NCBI RefSeq assembly: GCF_029543105.1
Contig: NZ_JARQXB010000001.1
Location: 310,001 to 374,000 of the forward strand
Origin: Stenotrophomonas sp. HITSZ_GD
Lineage (GTDB): Bacteria; Pseudomonadota; Gammaproteobacteria; Xanthomonadales; Xanthomonadaceae
Length of the DNA: 64,000 nt
Direction: 5' to 3'
In this document: positions 21,851-30,469 of the stretch, piece by piece
How the letters are laid out: each line of letters begins with the position of its first letter
Position numbering within the stretch: position 1 is the stretch's first letter
Position numbers and translations under genes: made by a program
The notes under the pieces: generated by a model
Databases searched by the model: none
The model's input: only the letters and a program-made list of their open reading frames with translations
Told to the model about the DNA's origin: nothing

Positions 21851-22948
21851 TCAGAACAGCTCGCCTTGTGGCGAGGTCTTCTTCGGGGGAGCCGGCGGCG
21901 CGGGCCTGCGGAAGCGGGTGATGTCCAACGGCGGGTCGCCACCGCGTGGGTCGAAGCCGGCACGGCGCAAGGCCAGCTGGAAACGGCGCGCCAACAGGTC
22001 GGCATACACGCCCTGGCCGCTGAAGCGTTGGCCGAAGCGGCTGTCGTAATCCTTGCCGCCGCGCAGTTGCTGGATCGTGCTCATGACATGCGCGGCGCGG
22101 TCGGGGTAGTGGGCCTGCAGCCAATCGCGGAACAGGGGCGCCACTTCGTGTGGCAGGCGCAGCAAGGTGTAGCCGGCTGCGCGGGCACCGGCGCCCGCCG
22201 CCGCTTCGAGGATGGCTTCCAGCTCGTGGTCGTTGATCCAGGGAATCACCGGCGCGGCCATCACCCCGACCGGTACGCCGGCCTCGTGCAGCTTGGCCAT
22301 CGCGCGCAGCCGGGCGTGCGGAGCAGCGGCGCGCGGTTCCAGCTTCGCCGACAGGTGGGAATCCAGCGTGGTGATCGAGAAATAGACGTTGACCAGCCGT
22401 TCGGCGGCGAGCGGGGCAAGCAGGTCGATATCGCGGGTGACCAGCGCGTTCTTGGTGATGAGGGTGAACGGATGCCGGGCCTCCCACAGCACCTCGATCA
22501 TCCGCCGGGTCACTTCCAGCCGGCGTTCGATGGGCTGGTAGGCATCGGTGTTGATGCCCAGGGCGATCGGGCTGGGCACGTAGCCGGGCCGGGAGAGCTC
22601 GCGCCGCAACAGCTCGGGTGCATTGGTCTTGGCGAACAGGCGGGTTTCGAAATCCAGCCCGGGCGAGAGGTTGAGGTAGGCGTGGCTCGGGCGGGCGAAG
22701 CAGTAGCTGCAACCGTGTTCGCACCCACGGTAGGGATTGGCCGATTGCGAGAACGAGATGTCCGGGGACTGGTTGCGGCTGATGATGCTGCGCGCGGTCT
22801 CCTCGGTGACGGTGGTACGCAGCGAGGGTACGGCGAACTCCTCGGCCTCGTCCGGGTGCCAGCCGTCGTCCACCGCCTCGGCGGTGGTGATCTCGAACCG
22901 GCCGGCCAGGTGGGTCCGCGAGCCGCGGCCCTTGATCGCTTGCGTCAT
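21851..22948 (-). CDS. PA0069-family radical SAM protein (SplB-like)
   Basis: The 365-residue protein begins MTQAIKGRGSRTHLAGRFE and carries CxxxCxxC (Cys76, Cys80, Cys83 in GCEHGCSYCFARP) for a SAM-cleaving [4Fe-4S] cluster. Strands such as IALGINTDAYQPIE, FTLITKNAL and NVYFSITTLD match the PA0069/SplB-like family, which is widespread and uncharacterised in proteobacteria. It lacks the extra cysteine and the photoproduct-lyase C-terminus of true SplB as far as can be seen. The minus-strand sequence TAAGCT followed by 8 bases and the ATG could be a leaderless promoter. It is divergent from cls. Function unknown. Confidence 0.92.
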   Translation of the reverse strand: MTQAIKGRGSRTHLAGRFEITTAEAVDDGWHPDEAEEFAVPSLRTTVTEETARSIISRNQSPDISFSQSANPYRGCEHGCSYCFARPSHAYLNLSPGLDFETRLFAKTNAPELLRRELSRPGYVPSPIALGINTDAYQPIERRLEVTRRMIEVLWEARHPFTLITKNALVTRDIDLLAPLAAERLVNVYFSITTLDSHLSAKLEPRAAAPHARLRAMAKLHEAGVPVGVMAAPVIPWINDHELEAILEAAAGAGARAAGYTLLRLPHEVAPLFRDWLQAHYPDRAAHVMSTIQQLRGGKDYDSRFGQRFSGQGVYADLLARRFQLALRRAGFDPRGGDPPLDITRFRRPAPPAPPKKTSPQGELF

Positions 22949-23026
22949 GGGGCGCGAGCTTACGCCGCGTCGATCTCATCGCCGGCGACCGCGCGTTGAC
23001 GATACCTGCTGGTTCAGGTGCTCCCT

Positions 23027-23032
23027 TATGAT
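23027..23032 (+). promoter_or_regulatory. -10 box TATGAT of cls (leaderless candidate)
   Basis: TATGAT, six bases and then ATG 23039. No Shine-Dalgarno precedes the ATG, consistent with a transcript that starts at the start codon. The -35 is not clear. Confidence 0.5.
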
Positions 23033-23038
23033 CGCGGC

Positions 23039-24499
23039 ATGCTCGCCACCCTGAACTCGGCCTGGGAATGGATTCATGGCATTCCCCACCTCAAGGCCTA
23101 CCTTACCGCCGCCTACTTCGCCTACCTGCTGTGGATCGTGGCGTGGATCGTGCTGCAGAAACGCGAGCCGGCGGCGACCCTGAGCTGGGTGCTCTCGCTG
23201 GCGGCGTTGCCCTATCTGGGTCTGTTGATCTATTACCTGCTCGGCCCGCAGAAGGTGAAGCGGCAGCGGTTGCGCCGCGGGCGCTCGCGATCGGGCATGG
23301 AGCACTACAGCACCGTGTGCCCGCCGGACGCGGACTGCACCGAGCTGGCCAAGGTGGCGCAGGCGACCTGCGGCATCCCGCCCTCCTCGGCGACCGCGGT
23401 GGAATGGCTGATCGACGGCGGCGCGACCTACGAGGCCATCCTCGCCGCGGTGGCCGGCGCGCGCGACCATATCCACCTGGAGTACTACATCTTCAATCCC
23501 GACCAGGTCGGCACCGCGCTGCGCGACGCCCTGATCGAGCGCGCGCGGGCCGGGGTGAAGGTGCGCCTGCTGCTCGATGCGGTGGGCTCCTCGCACGTGC
23601 GCCAAAGCTTCCTGCGGCCCCTGCGCGACGCGGGGGGCGAGACCGCCTGGTTCCACCCCACCCAGCTGCTCAAGCCGTTCAAGCGGCCGTGGGTGAACAT
23701 GCGCACGCACCGCAAGCTGGTCGTCGTCGACGGCCGGCTGGCCTTCACGGGCGGCATCAACATCACCGACGAGGAAGACGAGCGCATCCGCTCCGACGCC
23801 TACCGCGACCTGCACATGCGGGTGGAAGGCCACGTGGTGCGCAACCTGCAGCTGGTCTTCATCGAGGACTGGATCTACGCGACGGGGCAGGGACGGCCGG
23901 CATTCGAGGGGCAGGAGCTGTGGCCGCGCGATACGCCCGGGCGGGCCGATGGCCACATCGAGGCGCAGGTGCTGGTCTCCGGCCCGGATTCTTCCTGGGA
24001 GACGATCCACCGCCTGCACGTGGGCGCCATCCACGAGGCCCGAGAGCGGGTGTGGCTGGTGACGCCGTACTTCGTCCCGGGCGAGGCCGCGCGCATGGCG
24101 CTGACCTCGGCCGCGCTGGGGGGCCTCGACACCCGGCTGCTGGTGCCCACCATGAGCGATTCGCGGCTGGTGACCTGGGCCGCACGCTCGTATTTCGACG
24201 AGCTGCTGGAGGCCGGGGTGCGGATCTTCGAGTACGGCCCGCGCATGCTGCATACCAAGGCGCTCGTCGCCGACGATGCGCTGTGCATCGTGGGCAGCGC
24301 CAACTTCGACAACCGCAGCTTCCGCCTCAACTTCGAGTTGTCGATGATGTACCGCGACAAGCGGCTCACCGGCCAGCTGGCCGAGTACCTGGCGCAGGAG
24401 ATGGCCACCGCCCGCGAGGTGCAGTTCAACCGGCACCGGCCCCTGTGGCGCTCACGGGTGCCGGAGGCGGTCGCACGGCTTACCTCGCCGTTGCTCTAA
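23039..24499 (+). CDS. cls: Cardiolipin synthase, PLD superfamily
   Basis: The 486-residue inner-membrane enzyme condenses two phosphatidylglycerol molecules to cardiolipin and glycerol. Two N-terminal membrane helices (about 18-38 and 50-68) precede the catalytic part. The two HKD motifs are HRKLVVVD (His224, Lys226, Asp231) with FTGGIN and HTKALVADD (His405, Lys407, Asp412) with VGSANFDNRSF. Length and architecture match ClsA-type enzymes. ATG 23039 is chosen over the in-frame codon at 23018 because the -10 box TATGAT lies between them. The downstream small membrane protein gene has its own -10-like TACACT box, so this may be monocistronic. It is divergent from the radical SAM gene. Confidence 0.96.
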   Translation: MLATLNSAWEWIHGIPHLKAYLTAAYFAYLLWIVAWIVLQKREPAATLSWVLSLAALPYLGLLIYYLLGPQKVKRQRLRRGRSRSGMEHYSTVCPPDADCTELAKVAQATCGIPPSSATAVEWLIDGGATYEAILAAVAGARDHIHLEYYIFNPDQVGTALRDALIERARAGVKVRLLLDAVGSSHVRQSFLRPLRDAGGETAWFHPTQLLKPFKRPWVNMRTHRKLVVVDGRLAFTGGINITDEEDERIRSDAYRDLHMRVEGHVVRNLQLVFIEDWIYATGQGRPAFEGQELWPRDTPGRADGHIEAQVLVSGPDSSWETIHRLHVGAIHEARERVWLVTPYFVPGEAARMALTSAALGGLDTRLLVPTMSDSRLVTWAARSYFDELLEAGVRIFEYGPRMLHTKALVADDALCIVGSANFDNRSFRLNFELSMMYRDKRLTGQLAEYLAQEMATAREVQFNRHRPLWRSRVPEAVARLTSPLL

Positions 24500-24577
24500 C
24501 CCCGCTGCGTGACCGGCCCACGTGGAACCGGGGCCGGAGGCGGCGCTACACTGCGCCGGACTATTGGGGAGATCGTC

Positions 24578-24835
24578 ATGCATTGGTTGTTCCTGCTCCT
24601 GGCGCTGGGTGCGCTGATCCTGGCGTTCAGCACGCCCTACATGTGGCTGCTGGTGCTTTCCCTGTTGGCCGCGCTCGCCCTGATGATGGCGTGGGCGCGC
24701 GGCTGGTACGTCTCGCGCATGGGCGAGGCGGAGGAGGCCGGGCATATCGTGGACCCGGTCGAACTGCACCGCCTGCGTACCCTCGCCGCCGCGCGCAAGG
24801 CGGCCGCGGCCGAACAGCCGCCTTCCGACGCCTGA
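24578..24835 (+). CDS. Small two-helix membrane protein, unknown
   Basis: I do not recognise a family. The 85-residue protein has two hydrophobic segments ([15 protein letters not shown] and [18 protein letters not shown]), then a charged cytosolic tail with [26 protein letters not shown] 24578 follows TTGGGGAGATCGTC, a clear ribosome site. A TACACT -10-like box lies at 24546. The stop is 7 bases before the pdxJ GTG, so the two are probably one operon. Similar small proteins sit before pdxJ in other xanthomonads by my recollection. Coding status is supported by the ribosome site and coding-like third-position GC. Confidence 0.8.
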   Translation: MHWLFLLLALGALILAFSTPYMWLLVLSLLAALALMMAWARGWYVSRMGEAEEAGHIVDPVELHRLRTLAAARKAAAAEQPPSDA

Positions 24836-24842
24836 GGCGCGC

Positions 24843-25601
24843 GTGCCCACCCTGCTGTCGGTCAACGTCAACAAGATCGCCGTGCTGCGCAACTCGCGCG
24901 GCGGTCAGGACCCGGACGTCGTGCGCGCCGCGGTAGCCTGCCTGGACGCCGGCGCGCACGGCATCACCGTGCATCCGCGCCCGGACCAGCGGCACATCCG
25001 CGCCGACGACGTCTACGCGCTGTCGGCGCTGACCCGCCGCCGCGGGGTCGAGTTCAACATCGAGGGCAATCCGTTCGCGCCGCCACGCGAAGGCTATCCG
25101 GGTTTCGTTGCGTTGTGCCGGCAAACCCGGCCGGCCCAGGCGACGCTGGTGCCCGACGGCGATGGGCAGCTCACTTCCGACCACGGCTTCGACTTCGGCC
25201 GCGATGCCGAACGGCTCGCGCCGCTGATCGCCGAGCTGCGGGAGATCGGCTGCCGGGTGAGTCTGTTCGTGGACCCCGGCTGTCCCGGCTTGGCGGAGGC
25301 GGCGCGCATCGGCGCGCACCGGGTCGAGCTGTATACCGGGCCTTACGCGGAGGCATTCGCCAACGGAACGCCCGACGAAGCGCTGGCCTTGTTCGCCGAT
25401 ACCGCACGTCGCGCGCAGGCGCTGGGACTGGGCGTCAACGCCGGGCACGACTTGTCGCAGGCCAACCTCGGCGCGTTCGTGGCCACCGTGCCGGAAGTGC
25501 TGGAAGTGTCGATCGGCCACGCATTGATCGGCGAGGCGCTTTACGACGGCCTGGACCACACCGTGCGCGCGTACCTGGACCTCCTTGCGCCCCGCAGTTG
25601 A
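24843..25601 (+). CDS. pdxJ: Pyridoxine 5'-phosphate synthase
   Basis: PdxJ condenses 1-deoxyxylulose 5-phosphate with the PdxA product in pyridoxal phosphate synthesis. The 252-residue TIM-barrel protein starts at GTG 24843 ([20 protein letters not shown]). Retained active-site residues are His44 in [10 protein letters not shown], Glu74 in FNIEGN and His in VNAGHDL. The first motif reads VNVNKIA where E. coli has VNIDHIA, so the Asp-His pair is Asn10-Lys11. This substitution is known to me from xanthomonad sequences, so it is lineage-typical rather than a defect. It lies downstream of a small membrane protein gene and ahead of a bidirectional terminator facing exbD2. Confidence 0.95.
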   Translation: MPTLLSVNVNKIAVLRNSRGGQDPDVVRAAVACLDAGAHGITVHPRPDQRHIRADDVYALSALTRRRGVEFNIEGNPFAPPREGYPGFVALCRQTRPAQATLVPDGDGQLTSDHGFDFGRDAERLAPLIAELREIGCRVSLFVDPGCPGLAEAARIGAHRVELYTGPYAEAFANGTPDEALALFADTARRAQALGLGVNAGHDLSQANLGAFVATVPEVLEVSIGHALIGEALYDGLDHTVRAYLDLLAPRS

Positions 25602-25647
25602 AGCGCGGGCATCGGCACACAGATTCGGCACCGCATCACGCATAAAA

Positions 25648-25673
25648 AAACGCCACCGTCTCCGGTGGCGTTT
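25648..25673. terminator. Bidirectional terminator between pdxJ and exbD2
   Basis: Ten-base arms (AAACGCCACC and GGTGGCGTTT) with a 6-base loop are preceded by a run of A bases, so U tracts form on both strands. It serves pdxJ on plus and the tonB-exbBD operon on minus. Confidence 0.9.
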
Positions 25674-25716
25674 CCAGTCGCGTCATGACTGAGTATTGCG
25701 GTGTTGCGGTATTTCT

Positions 25717-26127
25717 TTACTGGACGAAGCCGATCTTCTTCATCTGAGCATTCTTGGCGGCGGCCAGCACCCGGGCCATCACCTCGTACTCGGAATCCGG
25801 GTTGGCGTCGATCTTCAGCTGCGGCTGGTTGGTCGGGTCACGCTGGACCTCTTCCTCCATGCGCTGCTGCAGCTCGCTCACCGCCACCGGGCTGTTGTTC
25901 CAGTAGACCTGGTTGCTGGCGTCGATGCGCAGTTCGATCGGCGGCGGCGGTTCCACGTTCTCCGGCGGCGGGTTGAGCACGCGCTGCGGAAGATCCACGG
26001 CGATCGGGTACGTCATGATCGGCGCGGTGACGATGAAGATGATCAGCAGCACCAGCATCACGTCCACGAGGGGCGTGACGTTGATGTCGGCCATCGGGCC
26101 GCGGCCGCTACCACTTGAAAAAGCCAT
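25717..26127 (-). CDS. exbD2: Biopolymer transport protein ExbD (second copy)
   Basis: The 136-residue protein [36 protein letters not shown] has one transmembrane helix with the essential Asp of the [10 protein letters not shown] segment. Together with ExbB it uses proton-motive force to drive TonB. The periplasmic domain differs from ExbD1 after the helix ([24 protein letters not shown]...). It starts 3 bases after exbD1. In Xanthomonas the second exbD is required for some but not all TonB-dependent functions and virulence, as I recall. The first part of the gene shares an exact 71-base stretch with exbD1. Ends at the shared bidirectional terminator. Confidence 0.96.
   Translation of the reverse strand: MAFSSGSGRGPMADINVTPLVDVMLVLLIIFIVTAPIMTYPIAVDLPQRVLNPPPENVEPPPPIELRIDASNQVYWNNSPVAVSELQQRMEEEVQRDPTNQPQLKIDANPDSEYEVMARVLAAAKNAQMKKIGFVQ
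26032..26102 (-). repeat. Exact 71-bp repeat, copy A (exbD2); copy B at 26461-26531 (exbD1)
   Basis: The two exbD genes are identical base for base over 71 positions, offset by 429 bases, covering the [22 protein letters not shown] coding part. Outside it the two genes diverge, including at synonymous sites, which points to recent exchange between them or strong constraint on RNA. Confidence 0.95.
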
Positions 26128-26130
26128 GGC

Positions 26131-26556
26131 TTACTGCCCCTTCTCTTTGGTCGCGACGAAGCCGATGTCCAGCATGCCCTGATTCTGCGCGATCTTGGTG
26201 ATCTCGTTGATCGTGCTCATCTTGGTGGTCTTGTCACCACGCAGGTTGATCGGCGGCTGGGGGGTCTGCTGGGCGGCGGTGGACAGGCGCGATTCCAGGC
26301 TTTCCTTGCTGATCGGCTCGTCGTTCCAATACAGCGAACCGTCTTCCTTGACCGCCAGCGTGATCGGGCCCTTGCGCTCGTTCTGCTCGTCCGGCTTCTG
26401 CGCCAGGTTCGCCTCGGGCAGCTCCACCTTGACCTTGTGGGACATCAGCGGGGCCGTGATGATGAAGATGATCAGCAGCACCAGCATCACGTCCACGAGG
26501 GGCGTGACGTTGATGTCGGCCATCGGGCCGCCGCTGTTTCCACTACTGAAGGCCAT
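26131..26556 (-). CDS. exbD1: Biopolymer transport protein ExbD (first copy)
   Basis: The 141-residue protein [38 protein letters not shown] has the single ExbD helix with the functional Asp and a periplasmic domain (KVELPEANLAQK... to NEITKIAQNQGMLDIGFVATKEKGQ). It forms the stator and motor with ExbB for TonB-dependent uptake. Gene order tonB-exbB-exbD1-exbD2 on the minus strand is the xanthomonad arrangement. It is 56 bases downstream of exbB, in the same operon. Confidence 0.97.
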   Translation of the reverse strand: MAFSSGNSGGPMADINVTPLVDVMLVLLIIFIITAPLMSHKVKVELPEANLAQKPDEQNERKGPITLAVKEDGSLYWNDEPISKESLESRLSTAAQQTPQPPINLRGDKTTKMSTINEITKIAQNQGMLDIGFVATKEKGQ

Positions 26557-26612
26557 AACAGGCTCCGTCTAAATCGGTTGCGGTGACTTTGTTCGATGCC
26601 CGGGGGCGCGTC

Positions 26613-27374
26613 TTACTTGACGCGCGAACCGGTGGCGAAGAAGTCGTGCAGGTCGTGGGCGAACGAATCGAACTTCGCGATGACCGAGCTGTTGACCTTC
26701 GAGAAGAAGTTGAAGGCGAACACGGCCGGGATCGCGACGAACAGACCGATGGCGGTCATGATCAGCGCCTCACCCACCGGGCCGGCAACGGCGTCGATCG
26801 AGGCCGAACCGGTCGCACCGATCTTGATCAGCGCGCCGTAGATGCCCCACACGGTGCCGAGCAGACCGACGAACGGCGCGGTCGCACCGACGGTGGCCAG
26901 CAGGGTCATGCCCGACTGCAGGCGGGTGCTCTCGCGGGTCACGGCCTGGCGCAGGGCGCGGTCCACGAACTCCGAGCGGCTCAGGTTCTCGCCCAGGCCG
27001 GTGTTGCTGCCTTCGGCGCGCTGGTGGTGGGCGGCAGCCTGGGCGGCGTCCAGGGCGATCTTCGAGAACGGCTCGGAAGCCGGCTGCTCTTCCATCGCAC
27101 GGATGGCTTCCTGCGCGTTCGGGGCTTCCCAGAACAGGCTGGTCACGCGATCGGCGGCGCTCTTCAGGCGGACCGAACGGAAGATGTTGATGACGGTCCA
27201 GTACCAGGACATGGCCGACATGGCGATCAGGGTCACCAGAACGACCCAGGAGACGGCGAAGTCACCCGGATGCGAGGTCATTTCCCCGATCAGGTGCTCA
27301 AAGCCCATCTGCGAGAGGGCAGCCGACGGGTTGGAGCCCCCGGCAGCGGCGGCGATGAAGAGATCCTGCAGCAT
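26613..27374 (-). CDS. exbB: Biopolymer transport protein ExbB
   Basis: The 253-residue inner-membrane protein is a MotA/TolQ/ExbB proton channel subunit. Three membrane helices are visible (about 40-60, 155-180 and 205-230). The motif GMTLLATVGATAPFVGLLGTVWGIYGAL contains the conserved Thr-Ala-Pro and GLLGTV pattern. The N-terminus MLQDLFIAAAAGGSNPSAAL is periplasmic. It lies between tonB (84 bases upstream) and exbD1, in the TonB operon. Confidence 0.97.
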   Translation of the reverse strand: MLQDLFIAAAAGGSNPSAALSQMGFEHLIGEMTSHPGDFAVSWVVLVTLIAMSAMSWYWTVINIFRSVRLKSAADRVTSLFWEAPNAQEAIRAMEEQPASEPFSKIALDAAQAAAHHQRAEGSNTGLGENLSRSEFVDRALRQAVTRESTRLQSGMTLLATVGATAPFVGLLGTVWGIYGALIKIGATGSASIDAVAGPVGEALIMTAIGLFVAIPAVFAFNFFSKVNSSVIAKFDSFAHDLHDFFATGSRVK

Positions 27375-27458
27375 GACGCTTACCTTTGTTGTGTGTGGTG
27401 ATGAAGGGTGGTGCTAAGAACGACAGTGGGAACCGGGCCGGAGGCCCGGCCCTGACAA

Positions 27459-28130
27459 TCAATTGAGCGCGAAGTTGACCGGCACGCGGACACGGCCGGC
27501 AGTCTTCTGCCCGTTCACGACGGACGGGTTGAAGCGCCACTTGCGGGCGGCATCCATGGCCGCACGGTCCAGATCGCGGTTGCGGCTCGACTTCTCGACG
27601 GCCACGTTGGTCACGTTGCCGCTCGCGTCGACGTCCACGATCAGGATCACTTCACCCTGCACGCCTGCACGGAACGCGGCCGGCGGGTACTTGGGCGGAT
27701 TCATGTTCTTGGACGAGATGTCCACGCTGGCGCCGATGTCCTGAGACGGCTGCGGCGGCGACGGCGGCGACGGCGGCGTCACGATGTCCGACGGGCGCGG
27801 TTCCGGCACGTCGACCACCGGAGCTTCCGGCGGCGGCGGCACCGGCGACGGACGCGGCGGCGCCAGGTTCTTCACCGGCGGCGGCGGCTTGTCCTGCGGC
27901 GGCGGCGGCGGCGGCGGGGGTGGCGGCGGCGGCGGAGCGTCGACGATCGTCACCATGACGTTGCGCTCCTTCTCGGCGACGGCCTTGGGCGCGACGGCGG
28001 GAATCAGCAGCAGCATCAGGGCAGCCAGATGCAAAGCGATTACGAAGGCAATACCAACGATACGGGGCCAGCTCAAACCCTGGTTCCCGGTATCCTGGTC
28101 ATACCTGTGGACAACATATTGTTCCGTCAT
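27459..28130 (-). CDS. tonB: TonB energy-transducing protein
   Basis: The 223-residue protein has an N-terminal cytosolic 20 residues (MTEQYVVHRYDQDTGNQGLS), one membrane helix (about 22-46), a 13-residue polyproline run followed by a Pro-rich spacer that can span the periplasm, and a C-terminal domain (NPPKYPPAAFRAGVQGEVILIVDVDASGNV... to RVRVPVNFALN) with the TonB fold that binds TonB boxes of outer-membrane receptors. Two TATAAG boxes upstream (minus strand, near 28215-28220 and 28243-28248) may be promoter elements. No Fur-type palindrome is obvious. First gene of the operon with exbB and two exbD. Confidence 0.96.
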   Translation of the reverse strand: MTEQYVVHRYDQDTGNQGLSWPRIVGIAFVIALHLAALMLLLIPAVAPKAVAEKERNVMVTIVDAPPPPPPPPPPPPPQDKPPPPVKNLAPPRPSPVPPPPEAPVVDVPEPRPSDIVTPPSPPSPPQPSQDIGASVDISSKNMNPPKYPPAAFRAGVQGEVILIVDVDASGNVTNVAVEKSSRNRDLDRAAMDAARKWRFNPSVVNGQKTAGRVRVPVNFALN

Positions 28131-28277
28131 GCGCCAATGACTCTATCTGTGGGGGCCTGGACCACTGGCGTGATCCCCTGATCGGGCGGCTCTGACACCG
28201 CAGGAACCTCCAAGCTTATACCAATCCCGGGCCCTGTAACCACTTATACACAGGGACCTGGGCGTTTTTTTGCGACC

Positions 28278-29459
28278 TTACTTGCCGTTGATGATCTTCT
28301 TGGCGTCGTCGGGCTTCTTCACGCCCTTGGCCAGCGCCTGCTGGGCCGCCTGCTTGGCTTCGGCGGTACGCCCCTCGTTCTTGAGGACCTTGGCCAGGTT
28401 CAGGTAGGTCTCGCCGTCCTTGGAGAGGGGAGCGGCCTTCTGCCAGTTCTCGATCGCCTGCGGCAGCTGGTCGGTGTAGTAGTACGACTGTGCCAGCGCC
28501 AGGTAGGTCTGGTAGTCCGGCTTGAGGATGCCCTTGGAGATACCCTCGTTGATGACCGCGATGACGTCCTTTTCCTTGTTGTCCGTGTTCGCGTAGATCG
28601 AGTACAGCTGCTTGTACTCGCGCTCGTCGGTCAACTGGCCGCTGGCGCGCAGCTTGTCCATGACCGCGGCGGCCTTGTCCATCTGGTCGGCCTGCATGTA
28701 CATGCTGGCCAGATTGAGCTGGGCCTTCTTGTCGTTCGGGTTCTTGGCGGCCAGCTGTTCGGCCGAGGCCACGGCCTCGCCGGTCTGGCCGGCTTCCGCA
28801 TAGGCGGCCATCAGCAGCTGGTTCCAGTTGTCCTTCGGCTCCGGCGAGGCGGCGATGGCCTGCTTCAGCACCGGGATCGCTTCCTGGTAGCGCTCGGCCT
28901 GGTACAGCGCCTGGCCCTTGAGGATCAGGTCTTCCGGCTTCTGCGACTTGGTCTCGGCCAGATACTTGTCCAGCGTGGCCAGGCCTTCGGTGTACTGGTT
29001 GTCCTGCAACTGCAGCTGGGCCAGCATTAGCATCGACTGGTAGTGGCCGTTGTTGTCCAGGCCGTTGAGCGTAATGGCCTGCTGCAGGTAGGTCTTCGCG
29101 CCGGCGGTGTCGTCCAGGTTGTAGGCGGACTGCGCGGCGAGCTGCGCGGCAATGGACTTGTCGGCGTTGTTCGCGGCCGGGTTGGCCAGGATCTCGTCAG
29201 CCTGGGCGCGCACCGCGGCGTAGTCGTCACCCTTGTTGAAGGCATCGACCAGCTTCTGCAGCTTGCTGCCCAGCTTGGCCGAGGTCTTTTCCTTCGGCTC
29301 CTCGCGCGTGGCGTTCGGGAACAGCACTTCGGCCTTCGCCGAGCGGGAATTCTTGCGACCGGAATCCGATTGCGCCATCGCATCCGTGACAACGGCACCG
29401 CCCAAGGCAGCGGCAATGAGCAGGGTCAGCAGAGCTTTGTTGCGATAGGGCTGTTTCAT
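28278..29459 (-). CDS. Secreted tetratricopeptide-repeat protein next to tonB
   Basis: The 393-residue protein has a signal peptide (LTLLIAAALGGAVVTDAMAQ) and about eight to nine TPR-like helical pairs, for example KTYLQQAITLNGLDNNGHYQSMLMLAQLQLQ, EAIPVLKQAIAASPEPKDNWNQLL and AIENWQKAAPLSKDGETYLNLAKVL. It should be periplasmic and bind a protein partner. The adjacent upstream position to tonB-exbBD and the same strand suggest an auxiliary of the TonB system or of envelope assembly, but that is inference. ATG 29459 follows GAGGTGATC and gives the signal peptide; 19 further upstream codons are excluded. The codon use looks like that of highly expressed genes (frequent AAG, CTG, GGC). Confidence 0.88.
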   Translation of the reverse strand: MKQPYRNKALLTLLIAAALGGAVVTDAMAQSDSGRKNSRSAKAEVLFPNATREEPKEKTSAKLGSKLQKLVDAFNKGDDYAAVRAQADEILANPAANNADKSIAAQLAAQSAYNLDDTAGAKTYLQQAITLNGLDNNGHYQSMLMLAQLQLQDNQYTEGLATLDKYLAETKSQKPEDLILKGQALYQAERYQEAIPVLKQAIAASPEPKDNWNQLLMAAYAEAGQTGEAVASAEQLAAKNPNDKKAQLNLASMYMQADQMDKAAAVMDKLRASGQLTDEREYKQLYSIYANTDNKEKDVIAVINEGISKGILKPDYQTYLALAQSYYYTDQLPQAIENWQKAAPLSKDGETYLNLAKVLKNEGRTAEAKQAAQQALAKGVKKPDDAKKIINGK

Positions 29460-29597
29460 GATCACCTCGGTCGGGCATCGCCAGGGCGATGCTGGAAGGA
29501 AACGCTGGCCGTACAAGAAAACGAGCCGGCAAACTTAGCAGAAACTTTCACGCACAGAAAACGCTTTCCATGCTGGGGTGCAGCAATACGCCACCGT

Positions 29598-30407
29598 CTA
29601 GCCGCAGCGGGGATTTCTGCCCTCGCGCTTGGCCTGTTCATAGACCGGCATCAAGGACGGCGCATCCCGCTGCAGTTCTCTGATCCGGTTGGCGGGGTCC
29701 GGGTGCGTGGACAGCCACTGCGGCGAACGCGCTCCGCTCGCAGCCATCATGTTCTGCCACAGGTTGACCGCTTGTGAGGGATCGAAGCCGGCATCGGCCA
29801 TCAGGCGTTGGCCCACGATGTCGGCCTCGCTCTCCTGGGTACGCGAGCCGGGCAGCAGGAAGGCGGTCTGCGCGGTCATGCCGCCGATCTGGTTGACCGC
29901 GCTGGCGGCATTGCCGCCATAGGCCGCGCCGGCCAGCGCCCCGATCACCGACAACCCGGTCTGCGCCCCCAGCTGGCGGGTGATGCGTTCCTCGTGGTGG
30001 CGCGAGATGACATGGCCGATTTCGTGCCCCAGCACCGCGGCGAGCTGGTCCTGGGTCTTGGCGACCTTGAAGATGCCGGTGTTGACGCCGACCTTGCCGC
30101 CCGGCAGCGCGAATGCGTTGGGCTCGTCGTCAACGAAGACCGCGGTTTCCCACGCGGTGTTGCGCCATTGCGGCGGCAGCTGCGCCACCAGTGCATTGAC
30201 CACGCACTTCACGTACGCGATCTGCTTGCCGTCGCTGCTGATCTTTTCCTTGGACTTGGTTTCGGCGAACGCCTGCGCACCCAGCTGGTCGAGCTGCTGC
30301 TGCGATACGCCGCCGACCATCTGCTTGCGCCCGGTCGGCGAGGTGGTGGTGGCGCAGGCCGACAACGTCAGTGCGGCGGCGACGCCCAATGTCACGAGTT
30401 TCTTCAT
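29598..30407 (-). CDS. M48 family lipoprotein metalloprotease
   Basis: The 269-residue lipoprotein (lipobox LSAC, Cys18) has zinc motif HEIGH at 128-132 and the third ligand Glu192 in the E-x-x-A-D motif (ESEAD). It resembles the envelope M48 peptidases such as LoiP/YcaL: single domain, no TPR tail as in BepA. These proteases act in the quality control of outer-membrane proteins. ATG is followed by MKKLVTLGVAAALTLSAC. The neighbouring CPBP protease gene reads the same way 62 bases upstream, but the gap leaves room for a separate promoter. Confidence 0.93.
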   Translation of the reverse strand: MKKLVTLGVAAALTLSACATTTSPTGRKQMVGGVSQQQLDQLGAQAFAETKSKEKISSDGKQIAYVKCVVNALVAQLPPQWRNTAWETAVFVDDEPNAFALPGGKVGVNTGIFKVAKTQDQLAAVLGHEIGHVISRHHEERITRQLGAQTGLSVIGALAGAAYGGNAASAVNQIGGMTAQTAFLLPGSRTQESEADIVGQRLMADAGFDPSQAVNLWQNMMAASGARSPQWLSTHPDPANRIRELQRDAPSLMPVYEQAKREGRNPRCG

Positions 30408-30469
30408 GTGGATCCCCCGGGGGTTCGGAGGAATTCTGGCAGGCCCGGCTTAACTTTTCGTCAAGCAAA

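Noticed and set aside
24515-24528. GGCCCACGTGGAAC after cls, resembling parS
   Set aside because: Two mismatches in the left half, and it lies 9.5 kb from the cluster of perfect sites.
27893-27950. GGC-repeat tract, possible microsatellite
   Set aside because: It is the polyproline coding run of tonB, an expected feature of the protein.
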